From positions 1-8,378 of the forward strand of contig JAISYD010000270.1 in assembly GCA_031270145.1 (NCBI GenBank): 8,378 bases of DNA, read 5' to 3'. Position 1 is the first letter of the stretch; every line of letters starts with the position of its first letter. Origin of the DNA: Planctomycetota bacterium. GTDB taxonomy: Bacteria; Planctomycetota; SZUA-567. Position numbers and translations under genes: made by a program. Positions 1 through 6,611 of the stretch are shown here, piece by piece. The notes below the pieces were generated by a model that worked only from the letters and a program-made list of their open reading frames with translations, was not told where the DNA came from and searched no databases.

Positions 1-1
1 C

Positions 2-907
2 GGCGGAATCGTCGTCGCTTTTGCCCTGTCCTGGATTTACGGTCCGCTGGACTATTATTACCCCCAGGTCTATCTGAACCTTCACCTGGCGGCCGGCATG
101 GGCCATGTCATTGGAACCGTCGCCGCCGCCATGCTGAAAAGATTGCGGATTGACGGCCGTTTCGCCGCCATGTCGGTGGGCGGCGTTTCCGGATTGGCGG
201 CGCTTTGGTTTGCCTGGGCCTCCTATCTTTGGACCGCCTCCGGCTATGACTGGGATTTTTACACCGCTTTTTCCAGCCCGGCCTATTTGTGGGACATACT
301 CTCCTATCTTGCCGCGAACCCTCTCTGGACGCTGGGCCGGGCCGGCCGGAATTCGCTTTCCTCCGGCCCGCCCATCCTTTATTACGCGGTGTGGACGGGG
401 GAATTTTTATTTCTGGTTCTGTATCCCCCCATAATCTGTCGGCGGTTTGTGGAAAACCATTTTCTGTGCGGCAAATGTTTCCATTGGCTGGGCGAGACCG
501 GCGATGTCGCCTTTTTTGTCGAGCCGGACGACATGGGCGGACTCGCCGCCGATCTGGAAGCCGGCAATGCGTCCCCATTCCCGGGTTTGATCCGGCGGCG
601 GGCCGGTGCCGAGGAGCCGGATTCCTGGCTGGAGATTAAGGGCTACGCCTGTTCCCGTTGCCAGGACGAGGACAGCTACGTCCGCGTTTTCCGGAATGAG
701 TTGAAGTTGAACAAGAAAGCGAAAAAGTTGGAACTGTCCGGCAAGCCGTTGTCGGGTTTCATCTGCGTCGGGGTTGATTTGGAACAGGCGATATTCATGG
801 CGCCCGAAGCGGACGATGGGTCGACCGGCGTCGGGGTCGATTTGGAACAGGCTATATCCGCGGCGCCCGGAACGGACGGCGGATCGGCCGGCGAGGTTGA
901 AGCGTGA
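2..907 (+). CDS. Unrecognised integral membrane protein with a two-CxxC cytoplasmic region (5'-partial)
   Basis: I do not recognise this family. The frame stays open to the left window edge: codons from position 2 to the Met at 98 encode plausible membrane-protein sequence (IVVAFALSWIYGPL, then a Tyr-rich turn), so the real start is probably upstream and the ATG at 98 is internal. About 301 residues are visible. Hydrophobic segments lie near visible residues 1-16, 23-46, 54-77 and 123-145; RR follows the last one, which suggests that the C-terminal part is cytoplasmic. That part has CGKC (codons at 467 and 476) and CSRC (codons at 650 and 659), about 60 residues apart, which together could bind one metal ion such as zinc. 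A Lys-rich stretch follows, then two copies of a 21-residue acidic repeat to the stop. No terminator separates it convincingly from the liv operon, but a promoter sits in between. That it is a real gene is clear; its function is unknown. Confidence 0.75.
   Translation, partial: GGIVVAFALSWIYGPLDYYYPQVYLNLHLAAGMGHVIGTVAAAMLKRLRIDGRFAAMSVGGVSGLAALWFAWASYLWTASGYDWDFYTAFSSPAYLWDILSYLAANPLWTLGRAGRNSLSSGPPILYYAVWTGEFLFLVLYPPIICRRFVENHFLCGKCFHWLGETGDVAFFVEPDDMGGLAADLEAGNASPFPGLIRRRAGAEEPDSWLEIKGYACSRCQDEDSYVRVFRNELKLNKKAKKLELSGKPLSGFICVGVDLEQAIFMAPEADDGSTGVGVDLEQAISAAPGTDGGSAGEVEA
765..890 (+). repeat. 63-bp in-frame tandem duplication, two copies
   Basis: Unit 1 (765-827) and unit 2 (828-890) are adjacent, 63 bases each, and identical at about 52 of 63 positions by eye. 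Each encodes a 21-residue block beginning VGVDLEQAI and ending in an acidic Gly/Ser-rich stretch. Because 63 is a multiple of three the frame is kept. It lies at the very C-terminus of the unrecognised membrane protein, after the CxxC region, and looks like a tail extended by duplication. Confidence 0.85.
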
Positions 908-932
908 GCCCGTTGTTCCGACGGCCGTTTCC

Positions 933-960
933 TTGACGCCAAGGCGCGGGCGACTATGAT
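933..960 (+). promoter_or_regulatory. Sigma70-type promoter for the liv operon
   Basis: A -35 box TTGACG (933-938) and a -10 box TATGAT (955-960) are separated by 16 bases; each matches the consensus at five of six positions. The predicted start of transcription is near 967, giving a leader of about 98 nt before the binding-protein gene. It lies just after the stop of the upstream gene and faces the liv operon. Prediction from sequence only. Confidence 0.65.
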
Positions 961-1049
961 TTCTTTTGCCGCTTTGATTTAGGCGTGGTTGGCGGGCGGT
1001 GCGGCCGGTTGGGGCCGGGGGTTCGATTTTTTGGCGGTTATTTGATCGC

Positions 1050-1056
1050 AAAGGAG
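1050..1056 (+). promoter_or_regulatory. Strong ribosome binding site fixing the livJ/K-type start
   Basis: AAAGGAG lies 8 bases before the ATG at 1065. It selects this ATG over the longer in-frame opening beginning at 999, whose extra N-terminal residues would sit before the signal peptide and have no such site. Confidence 0.8.
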
Positions 1057-1064
1057 ATTTGGCG

Positions 1065-2180
1065 ATGCGTAGAATCATGGCGGTTTTTGTCGTTCTTGCT
1101 TTATTTCTCGCTGTTTGCGCGCCGGCCGCCGATCCCGTGGTTATCGGGGTCATGGCGCCGGTGACCGGCGCCTGGGCCGCCGAGGGCCAGGACATGGTGA
1201 ATGTGGTGAATATCCTGGCGGAAAACGTCAATGCCGCCGGCGGCGTAAAGGGCCGCAAAATCCAAATCGAGGAGGGCGACGACGGCGGCGATCCGCGCAC
1301 CGCCGCCCTGGCGGCTCAGCGCCTGGTGGACTCCGGGGTGATTGCGGTCATCGGCACCTACGGCTCGTCCATCACCGAGGCGTCGCAGGGCATCTATGAC
1401 GACGGGGAAGTCCTGCAAATCGCCACCGGCTCCACCGCCATCCGTCTGTCCGAAAAGGGATTGAAGCTTTTCTTCCGCATCTGTCCCCGCGACGACGAGC
1501 AGGGCCTGGTCCTGGCGCAAACCGTGATCGGCATGGGCTGCAAAAAAATCGCCGTCCTGCACGACAATAGTTCCTACGCCAAGGGTCTGGCCGACGAGAC
1601 GACGGCGCTGCTGCGCAAGTCCGGCCTGGAACCGGTCTTTTTCGACGCCATCACCCCGGGCGACCGCGATTTCACCACCACCCTGGTGGCCATGAAGACC
1701 AGGAATCCCGACATCATCGTTTTCACCGGCTATTATCCCGAGGCCGGCATGTTGTTGCGCCAGAAGAAGGACATGAAATGGGACGTCCCCATGATTGGCG
1801 GCGACGCCACCAACAACAGCGCCCTGATTGAAATCGCCGGCGATTCGGCCGCCGGCTACTATTTCGTCAGCCCTCCCGGCCCCTTGGATCTGATCGGCGC
1901 CGGCGCCAAGGATTTCATGGCCAAATACCAGGCCAGGCACAACGCCGTCCCCTCTTCCGTCTGGTCGATAATGGCCGGGGACGCCTTCCTGGCGCTGGTC
2001 GAGGCCATCGGCAACCTTGATTACCCCAGCGCCCACGGCATTGCCGCCTATTTCCACGGTAAATTAAAGAATTTCCAGGGCTTCACCGGCTCCATCTCGT
2101 TCGACGCCAAGGGCGACCGCGTCGGCGACGTTTACCGCCTCTACCAAGTTGACGCCAAGGGCGACTTCATCCTGAAATAG
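1065..2180 (+). CDS. livJ: Branched-chain amino acid ABC transporter, periplasmic binding protein (LivJ/LivK type)
   Basis: Captures the substrate in the periplasm and delivers it to the LivHM channel. The 371-residue product starts with a signal peptide: MRR, a hydrophobic core to about residue 17, and a likely signal peptidase I site after APA (residue 21) or the next Ala. Cys18 lies in LAVC, a poor lipobox because of Val before Cys. The mature part is a type I periplasmic-binding fold with family hallmarks APVTG, NAAGGVKGRKI, GSS, FRICPRDDEQG and HDNSSYAKGLA. Compared with E. coli LivJ from memory, ligand contacts appear kept: Ser101/Ser102, Thr124, Tyr171 and Tyr223 in GYYPE; the acidic residue that binds the amino group is Asp247 rather than Glu. 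First gene of a J-H-M-G-F operon, 17 bases before livH. An amino-acid ligand is likely; which one cannot be told, and other ligands of this family (amides, urea) are less likely but not excluded. Confidence 0.9.
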   Translation: MRRIMAVFVVLALFLAVCAPAADPVVIGVMAPVTGAWAAEGQDMVNVVNILAENVNAAGGVKGRKIQIEEGDDGGDPRTAALAAQRLVDSGVIAVIGTYGSSITEASQGIYDDGEVLQIATGSTAIRLSEKGLKLFFRICPRDDEQGLVLAQTVIGMGCKKIAVLHDNSSYAKGLADETTALLRKSGLEPVFFDAITPGDRDFTTTLVAMKTRNPDIIVFTGYYPEAGMLLRQKKDMKWDVPMIGGDATNNSALIEIAGDSAAGYYFVSPPGPLDLIGAGAKDFMAKYQARHNAVPSSVWSIMAGDAFLALVEAIGNLDYPSAHGIAAYFHGKLKNFQGFTGSISFDAKGDRVGDVYRLYQVDAKGDFILK

Positions 2181-2197
2181 CCAGGGATCCGGCGGGC

Positions 2198-3103
2198 ATG
2201 GAAATCTTCATCCAGCAAATGACGAACGGCTTGGCGGTTGGCGGCATCTACGCCCTCATCGCCCTGGGCTACACCATGGTTTACGGGGTGTTGAAGCTAA
2301 TCAATTTCGCCCACGGCGAGCTTTTTACCCTTGGCGCCTACCTTGGTTTCACGTTGCTGGTGTCCTTAGGCTTGTCGGGCCGGGTCGGATCGGTTCCGGC
2401 GGCGCTGATCGCCGTGGTCATGGTCATGGGATTGTCGGCCCTGGCCGGCTATCTCCTGGAGCGGACGGCCTACCGTCCGCTCCGCCATTCCGGCCGGCTG
2501 TCGGCGGTGGTGTCGGCCCTGGGGGCCAGCATCTTTTTCCAAAACGCCGTCATGTTGGTTTGGGGCGGGCGCTACCGCGCCTATCCGGCCGATCTCATCC
2601 CCGGCTTTGCCATCGAATTCGCCGGCCAGCACATCCCCTTCCTCCGGCTGGCGGTGCTTGCCGCAAGCGTCGGCATCATGTTGGCCCTCTATTTCTTCAT
2701 CCACCGCACCCGCATGGGCGCGGCTATCCGCGCCTCCGCCATCGACCAGGGCGCGGCCAAATTGATGGGCATCGACGTCCGCCGCGTCATCTCCATCGTC
2801 TTCATGATTGGGCCGGCCCTCGGCGGGCTGGCCGGAGTGATGGTCGGCGTCTATTACGGCCAGATCAACTTCAACATGGGGCAGATCTACGGCCTCAAGG
2901 CCTTTACCGCCGCCATCATCGGGGGCATCGGCAACATCCCCGGCGCCATGGTTGGCGGCCTGCTCCTCGGCCTGGTCGAGGCTTTCGGCGGGGCCTATGT
3001 CTCCCTCGCCTGGCGGGACGCCATCACTTTCCTCGCGTTGATAGTCATCCTGGCGGCGCGGCCCACCGGGATCCTGCGGGAGCGGGTGGCCGAAAAACTT
3101 TGA
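2198..3103 (+). CDS. livH: Branched-chain amino acid ABC transporter permease LivH
   Basis: Inner-membrane permease that pairs with LivM to form the translocation pathway. 301 residues, normal for the family. The N-terminal signature YALIALGYTMVYGVLKLINF followed by AHGELFTLGAY is diagnostic of LivH. The rest is strongly hydrophobic with several membrane segments. A cytoplasmic loop starting near residue 181 (AIDQGAAKLMGIDVRRV) is the EAA-like coupling loop that contacts an ATPase. The C-terminal half has the conserved glycine-rich stretch AIIGGIGNIPGAMVGG. The ATG at 2198 is preceded by only weak Shine-Dalgarno-like sequence (AGGGA at 2183-2187), so translation may depend on the upstream gene. 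Followed by livM after 25 bases. Confidence 0.93.
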   Translation: MEIFIQQMTNGLAVGGIYALIALGYTMVYGVLKLINFAHGELFTLGAYLGFTLLVSLGLSGRVGSVPAALIAVVMVMGLSALAGYLLERTAYRPLRHSGRLSAVVSALGASIFFQNAVMLVWGGRYRAYPADLIPGFAIEFAGQHIPFLRLAVLAASVGIMLALYFFIHRTRMGAAIRASAIDQGAAKLMGIDVRRVISIVFMIGPALGGLAGVMVGVYYGQINFNMGQIYGLKAFTAAIIGGIGNIPGAMVGGLLLGLVEAFGGAYVSLAWRDAITFLALIVILAARPTGILRERVAEKL

Positions 3104-3128
3104 CGCCGGGCCGGAGGACATCGGGAAC

Positions 3129-4082
3129 TTGCTGAATATCGCCGCGCGAGCCATCCTGGTTTGCCTGTTTTTCGCCGTTCCCTGGCTCGGGGTCGGCGCC
3201 TATTGGATCAACGTCCTCAACAACGTCGGCATGTACGCCATATTGGCCCTGTCCCTCAACGTCATCCTCGGCCATGCCGGCATGTTCCACATGGGGCACG
3301 CCGCTTTCTTCGCCATCGGCTCGTATGCCGCCGCGGTTTTGAACACCCAATGCGGCTGGCCCGTTCTCGCCGCCCTGCCGGTGGCCGGAGCCGCGGCCGG
3401 CTTGTTCGCCCTGCTGGTGGCGGCGCCGATCATCCATCTCCGGGGCGATTACCTTCTGATGGTCACCATCGGCATCGTCGAGATTGTCCGCATCGCCCTG
3501 GTTAACGACGTTTTCGGCCTTACCGGCGGCCCCAACGGCATCGTCGGCATTGCCCGGCCGGTCGTTTTCGGCTTCCGGATCGCCCGCCCGGAGCATTTTT
3601 TCCTGTTGATATGGTGCTCCGTCGTCCTGACGTTGCTGCTTTTCCATTGGCTGGAAAATTCCCGTTTCGGCCGCGCCCTCAACTATATCCGGGAGGACGT
3701 GGTGGCGGCCGAGGGCATGGGGGTTAATACCGTCCGCTACAAGCTGGCCGCCTTCGCCATCGGCGCGGTCTGGGCCGGCTTCACCGGGGTGATCTACGCC
3801 AGCCAGATGCGTACCATCTCGCCCGGCTCGTTCAGCTATTGGGAATCGGTGGTCCTTTTCATGATCGTCATCCTGGGCGGCAGCGGCAACCAGTTGGGCG
3901 TGCTCCTGGGCGCCTTCCTGATCATTGGCCTCCCGGAACTGTTCCGGGGTCTTCAGGACGCCCGCATGCTCTTTTTCGGCGCCGCCCTGGTGGCCATGAT
4001 GATCTTCCGGCCTCAGGGGCTGCTGCCGGCCAAAAGGCGGAATTACCTCCTTCCGCCCGGCTGGGCGGAAAAATTCCCATGA
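3129..4082 (+). CDS. livM: Branched-chain amino acid ABC transporter permease LivM
   Basis: Second permease of the transporter, an inner-membrane partner of LivH. 317 residues. LivM hallmarks are ALSLNVILGHAGMFHMGHAA near the N-terminus, LRGDYLLMVTIGIVEIVRI, LTGGPNGIVGI, an EAA-like loop from about residue 188 (REDVVAAEGMGVNTVRYKL), and ILGGSGNQLGVLLGA near the C-terminus. No in-frame ATG lies near the expected N-terminus; the best start is TTG at 3129, with GGAGG (3113-3117) 11 bases before it, a slightly long spacing. Its stop overlaps the livG start in ATGA at 4079-4082, so the two genes are probably translationally coupled. The C-terminal tail ends in a short basic stretch and is unremarkable. 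Confidence 0.92.
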   Translation: MLNIAARAILVCLFFAVPWLGVGAYWINVLNNVGMYAILALSLNVILGHAGMFHMGHAAFFAIGSYAAAVLNTQCGWPVLAALPVAGAAAGLFALLVAAPIIHLRGDYLLMVTIGIVEIVRIALVNDVFGLTGGPNGIVGIARPVVFGFRIARPEHFFLLIWCSVVLTLLLFHWLENSRFGRALNYIREDVVAAEGMGVNTVRYKLAAFAIGAVWAGFTGVIYASQMRTISPGSFSYWESVVLFMIVILGGSGNQLGVLLGAFLIIGLPELFRGLQDARMLFFGAALVAMMIFRPQGLLPAKRRNYLLPPGWAEKFP

Positions 4083-4840
4083 TCGTCCTTTCGCTCAAGA
4101 ACCTGGTCAAGTCGTTTGGCGGCTTGGCGGCGGTGGCTGGCGTCTCCTTCGATGTCGAGCGGGGCGAGATCGTCGGCTTGATCGGTCCAAACGGAGCCGG
4201 CAAGACCACCGTCTTCAACCTGGTGACCGGGACGATTCCGGCCGACAACGGCAATATCTTCTTCGGCGGGCGCGACATCGACCGCCTGCGGCCACACCAA
4301 ATCGTGAAACTCGGCCTGGCCCGCACCTTCCAGACCATTCGCCTCTTCCCCGGCATGTCGGTCCTGGAAAACGTCCTTTCCGGCTGCCACTGCCGGATGT
4401 TCGCCGGGGTGATCTCGTCGTTCCTTCGGCTGCCGTCGCAAAGGCGGGAAGAGCGCTCCTCCCTGGCCAAGGCCATGGAGGAGCTGGAATTCGTCGGCCT
4501 CGCCGGCATGTGGCGCCAGACCGCCGGCGGACTGGCCTATGGCGATCAGCGCCGGCTGGAAATCGCCCGCGCCATCGCCACCGAGCCCCGGATGATAATC
4601 CTAGACGAGCCGGCCGGCGGCATGAACGAGCAGGAAACCCTGGAGTTGCGCGGGCTCATCGCCGCCATCCAGGCCCGCGACATCACGGTGATGCTAATCG
4701 AGCACGACATCAATTTCGTCATGCGGGTGTGCAACCGGTTGATCGTCATGGAAAACGGCGCCTTGATCGCCCAGGGCACGCCGGAGGACATCCGGCGCGA
4801 TCCCAGGGTGATCGAGGCTTATCTTGGGGCGGACGACTGA
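4079..4840 (+). CDS. livG: Branched-chain amino acid ABC transporter ATP-binding protein LivG
   Basis: One of the two cytoplasmic ATPases that drive the transporter. From the ATG at 4079 it has 253 residues, usual for LivG; the same frame is open upstream inside livM, but that part is not coding. Seen directly: Walker A GPNGAGKTT (residues 36-44), the LivG-typical ARTFQTIRLFPGMSVLENV, the ABC signature in the LivG form LAYGD (152-156) followed by QRRLEIARAIA, Walker B MIILDEPAGG (Asp176, Glu177) and the switch His209 in IEHDINFV. LAYGD replaces the usual LSGGQ, but this is normal for LivG. The start codon overlaps the livM stop by four bases. A GGCGGA sequence at 4064-4069 may be a weak ribosome binding site. 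Confidence 0.94.
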   Translation: MIVLSLKNLVKSFGGLAAVAGVSFDVERGEIVGLIGPNGAGKTTVFNLVTGTIPADNGNIFFGGRDIDRLRPHQIVKLGLARTFQTIRLFPGMSVLENVLSGCHCRMFAGVISSFLRLPSQRREERSSLAKAMEELEFVGLAGMWRQTAGGLAYGDQRRLEIARAIATEPRMIILDEPAGGMNEQETLELRGLIAAIQARDITVMLIEHDINFVMRVCNRLIVMENGALIAQGTPEDIRRDPRVIEAYLGADD

Positions 4841-4841
4841 C

Positions 4842-5552
4842 ATGCTGGAACTGCACAACCTCCAAGTGGCCTATGGTCCGGTGATGGCCCTGCACAATTT
4901 GAGCCTGAGCGTGCGCGAGGGCGAAATCGTCACCATCCTTGGCGCCAACGGGGCGGGCAAGAGCACCACCCTGATGGCCATCAGCGGCTTGGCGCGTCCC
5001 CGCTCCGGCTCGGTGCATTTCGAGGGCCGGCGTCTGGACAGCATGAAAAGCCATGAGGTGGTCCGCCTGGGCATCACCCAGGCGCCGGAGGGGCGGCGGG
5101 TGTTCGGGCCGCTCACGGTGGAGGAAAACCTGGATCTGGGCGCCTTCACCAATCTGGATCGCGCCGCCTCGGCCAGGAGGATGGCTTGGGTCTACGAGCT
5201 TTTCCCCCGTCTGGCTGAGCGCAGCGGCCAGATGGCCGGTACCCTCTCCGGCGGCGAGCAGCAAATGCTCGCCATCGGCCGCGCCCTCATGGCGGATCCC
5301 CGCCTGCTTCTCCTGGACGAGCCGAGCCTTGGCCTGGCCCCGCTTCTGGTGAAGTCGATATTCAAAACCATCAAGTCGATAAACGAGGCCGGCGTGACCA
5401 TAATCCTGGTGGAGCAAAACGCCCGCGCCGCCCTCAAACTGGCCGACCGGGCCTATGTTCTTGAGGTCGGCCGCCTGGTGCTGGAAGGGGCGAGCGCCGA
5501 TCTTCTCGACAACCCCAAGGTGAAAAACACCTACCTGGGCGAGGACGGCTGA
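4842..5552 (+). CDS. livF: Branched-chain amino acid ABC transporter ATP-binding protein LivF
   Basis: Second ATPase of the transporter, partner of LivG. 236 residues from the ATG at 4842, one base after the livG stop; a TTG at 4824 is in frame but would overlap livG and add a non-family extension. Seen directly: Walker A GANGAGKST (34-42), the LivF-typical APEGRRVFGPLTVEENL, signature LSGGEQQMLAIGRALM (from residue 135), Walker B LLLLDEPSLGLAP (Asp159, Glu160), and VEQNARAAL where other ABC ATPases have a switch His. The Gln at this position is usual in LivF, so it is not a defect. The end of the gene, GAGGA at 5541-5545, also provides a ribosome binding site for ispE. Confidence 0.94.
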   Translation: MLELHNLQVAYGPVMALHNLSLSVREGEIVTILGANGAGKSTTLMAISGLARPRSGSVHFEGRRLDSMKSHEVVRLGITQAPEGRRVFGPLTVEENLDLGAFTNLDRAASARRMAWVYELFPRLAERSGQMAGTLSGGEQQMLAIGRALMADPRLLLLDEPSLGLAPLLVKSIFKTIKSINEAGVTIILVEQNARAALKLADRAYVLEVGRLVLEGASADLLDNPKVKNTYLGEDG

Positions 5553-6457
5553 TGTCCGCCGCCTCTTTCGCCGAAACCGCCTCGCCGGCCAAGATCAACC
5601 TTTTCCTGGAGGTCGCCGGCAGGCGTCCGGACGGTTTTCACGACCTTGACTCGGTTTTCCTGGAAATCGGCCTGGCGGATCGCCTGCGCGCCGAATTGGA
5701 CGAGCCGGGACGTTTTTCATTGATCTGCGATTATCCCGGGGTGCCGGTCGGCGACGAGAACATGGTTATTCGGGCGGCGCGGCTTTTGCGTCGCGAAGTT
5801 GGCGGCGCCTCCACGCCCGGCCTGAGATTCAGCCTGGAAAAGGCCATTCCGCCGGGATCCGGGCTGGGCGGCGGCAGTTCAAATGCCGCCGCCGCCCTGC
5901 GGCTGGCGAACCGGCTGTGGCGGACGGGGCTTTCCCGGGCCGGGTTGGAAAGCCTGGGCGGGCGTCTTGGCTCCGATGTGCCGTTCTTTTTCCGGGGCGG
6001 ACTCTGCCTTTGCCGGGGCAGGGGGGAGCTCATCACCCCTCTCGCCGGCTTGGCCCTACCAGCCGGTCTGCGCATCTGCCTTCTCCTTTCCAACATCCAT
6101 TCCAGCACCGCCGCCGCCTTTCGGGACGTCAGGTTGCCGGAACCCGGCCGGGCCAGACGTTCGGAGGATTTTGTCCGGGCCTTGGCGAACGGCGATGCCG
6201 GAGCGGCGGCGGCGGCGGTTTTCAACCGTTTTGACGCCAGCGTCTGCGGGGCCAAGCCCGGCCTCCTGGCCCTGAGGGAACGTTTGGCGCGGGAATTGGA
6301 GCACGGCCCATGGCTAAGCGGCAGCGGCTCCTGCCTGTGGTTTTTTGGGCTGGCCGGGGAAATGGCGGAGCGCCTGGCCGCCGATCCGGAATGGCTGGAT
6401 CTGGTTAAGCGCCATGGCGCCAAGCTGGTTGACGCCGGAACGGCGCGCGCGGGGTGA
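5552..6457 (+). CDS. ispE: 4-diphosphocytidyl-2-C-methyl-D-erythritol kinase
   Basis: Cytoplasmic GHMP-family kinase that phosphorylates CDP-methylerythritol with ATP in the MEP (non-mevalonate) isoprenoid pathway. 301 residues, within the normal range. All three family motifs are present: SPAKINLFLEV (residues 11-21, with catalytic Lys14 and Asn16), the ATP-binding glycine loop PPGSGLGGGSSNAAAA (100-115), and LSGSGSCLWF (255-264). GSDVPFFF carries the likely catalytic Asp142, and GRRPDGFHDL near the N-terminus is the substrate-side motif. The ATG overlaps the livF stop as TGATG (5550-5554), with GAGGA six bases before it, so it is probably translated by coupling to livF. It looks intact. The odd feature is its place at the end of an amino-acid transporter operon. 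Confidence 0.95.
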   Translation: MSAASFAETASPAKINLFLEVAGRRPDGFHDLDSVFLEIGLADRLRAELDEPGRFSLICDYPGVPVGDENMVIRAARLLRREVGGASTPGLRFSLEKAIPPGSGLGGGSSNAAAALRLANRLWRTGLSRAGLESLGGRLGSDVPFFFRGGLCLCRGRGELITPLAGLALPAGLRICLLLSNIHSSTAAAFRDVRLPEPGRARRSEDFVRALANGDAGAAAAAVFNRFDASVCGAKPGLLALRERLARELEHGPWLSGSGSCLWFFGLAGEMAERLAADPEWLDLVKRHGAKLVDAGTARAG

Positions 6458-6480
6458 ACCGCGGGTTTTCGCGGGCGATT

Positions 6481-6501
6481 GGCCAGGTTCCGGGCCTGGC
6501 C
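6481..6501 (+). other. Perfect 7-bp inverted repeat just after ispE
   Basis: GGCCAGG (6481-6487) and CCTGGCC (6495-6501) are perfect inverted copies around a 7-base loop, starting 24 bases after the ispE stop. There is no T run after it, so it is not a classic intrinsic terminator; it could be an mRNA 3'-end-stabilising stem or part of Rho-dependent termination. The structure is visible; a role is not. Confidence 0.45.
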
Positions 6502-6532
6502 GGGAAAGCGGGCGGGCGCCGGAAAATTTCTG

Positions 6533-6561
6533 TTACCCGGGCAACGGGTTTTCGCTATAAT
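6533..6561 (+). promoter_or_regulatory. Putative rpsA promoter with perfect TATAAT
   Basis: TATAAT (6556-6561) matches the -10 consensus exactly. The -35 candidate at a 17-base spacing is TTACCC (6533-6538), which matches the consensus at only three positions. Predicted start is near 6567-6570, giving a leader of about 140 nt before the rpsA ATG. The stretch between the boxes contains a 5-bp inverted repeat (ACCCG 6535-6539, CGGGT 6545-6549) followed by a short T run, which could be an operator or a weak terminator stem for the upstream operon. Confidence 0.5.
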
Positions 6562-6571
6562 CGGGATTGGG

Positions 6572-6604
6572 ATCGTCCCAAAAGGGAAAGGGACGATATT
6601 TTTT
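6572..6604 (+). terminator. Intrinsic terminator-like hairpin (end of liv-ispE, or attenuator in the rpsA leader)
   Basis: ATCGTCCC (6572-6579) and GGGACGAT (6590-6597) form a perfect 8-bp stem around a 10-base A/G loop, followed after one A by six T (6599-6604). This has the shape of a Rho-independent terminator on the + strand. It lies 114 bases after the ispE stop, so it may end the liv-ispE transcript. It also lies just downstream of the TATAAT box, so an RNA started there would meet it almost at once. A second, mutually exclusive stem shares its 5' arm (TTGGGA 6567-6572 with TCCCAA 6576-6581). Confidence 0.65.
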
Positions 6605-6611
6605 GGCGCGG

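Noticed and set aside
908..932. Terminator after the unknown membrane protein gene
   Set aside because: Only the 8-base palindrome ACGGCCGT (921-928) and very short stems are present, with no T run. Not enough to call.
1005..1031. CCGG inverted repeat followed by a T run, as a terminator before the liv gene
   Set aside because: The stem is only 4 bp and the six-T run is separated from it by several bases; it also lies between the promoter and the ribosome binding site of an intact gene.
1101..1130. Lipobox at Cys18 of the binding protein
   Set aside because: The residue before Cys is Val, which fits a lipobox poorly, and a good signal peptidase I site (APA) follows a few residues later. A soluble periplasmic protein is more likely.
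407..1300. Open frame on the - strand spanning the intergenic region before the liv operon
   Set aside because: It overlaps two sense genes and the promoter, has no good ribosome binding site that I can see, and its sequence looks like antisense translation. No support.
4532..4546. LAYGD instead of LSGGQ in LivG, and Gln in place of the switch His in LivF, as signs of degenerate ATPases
   Set aside because: Both are the usual forms in LivG and LivF families, and all other nucleotide-binding motifs are intact.
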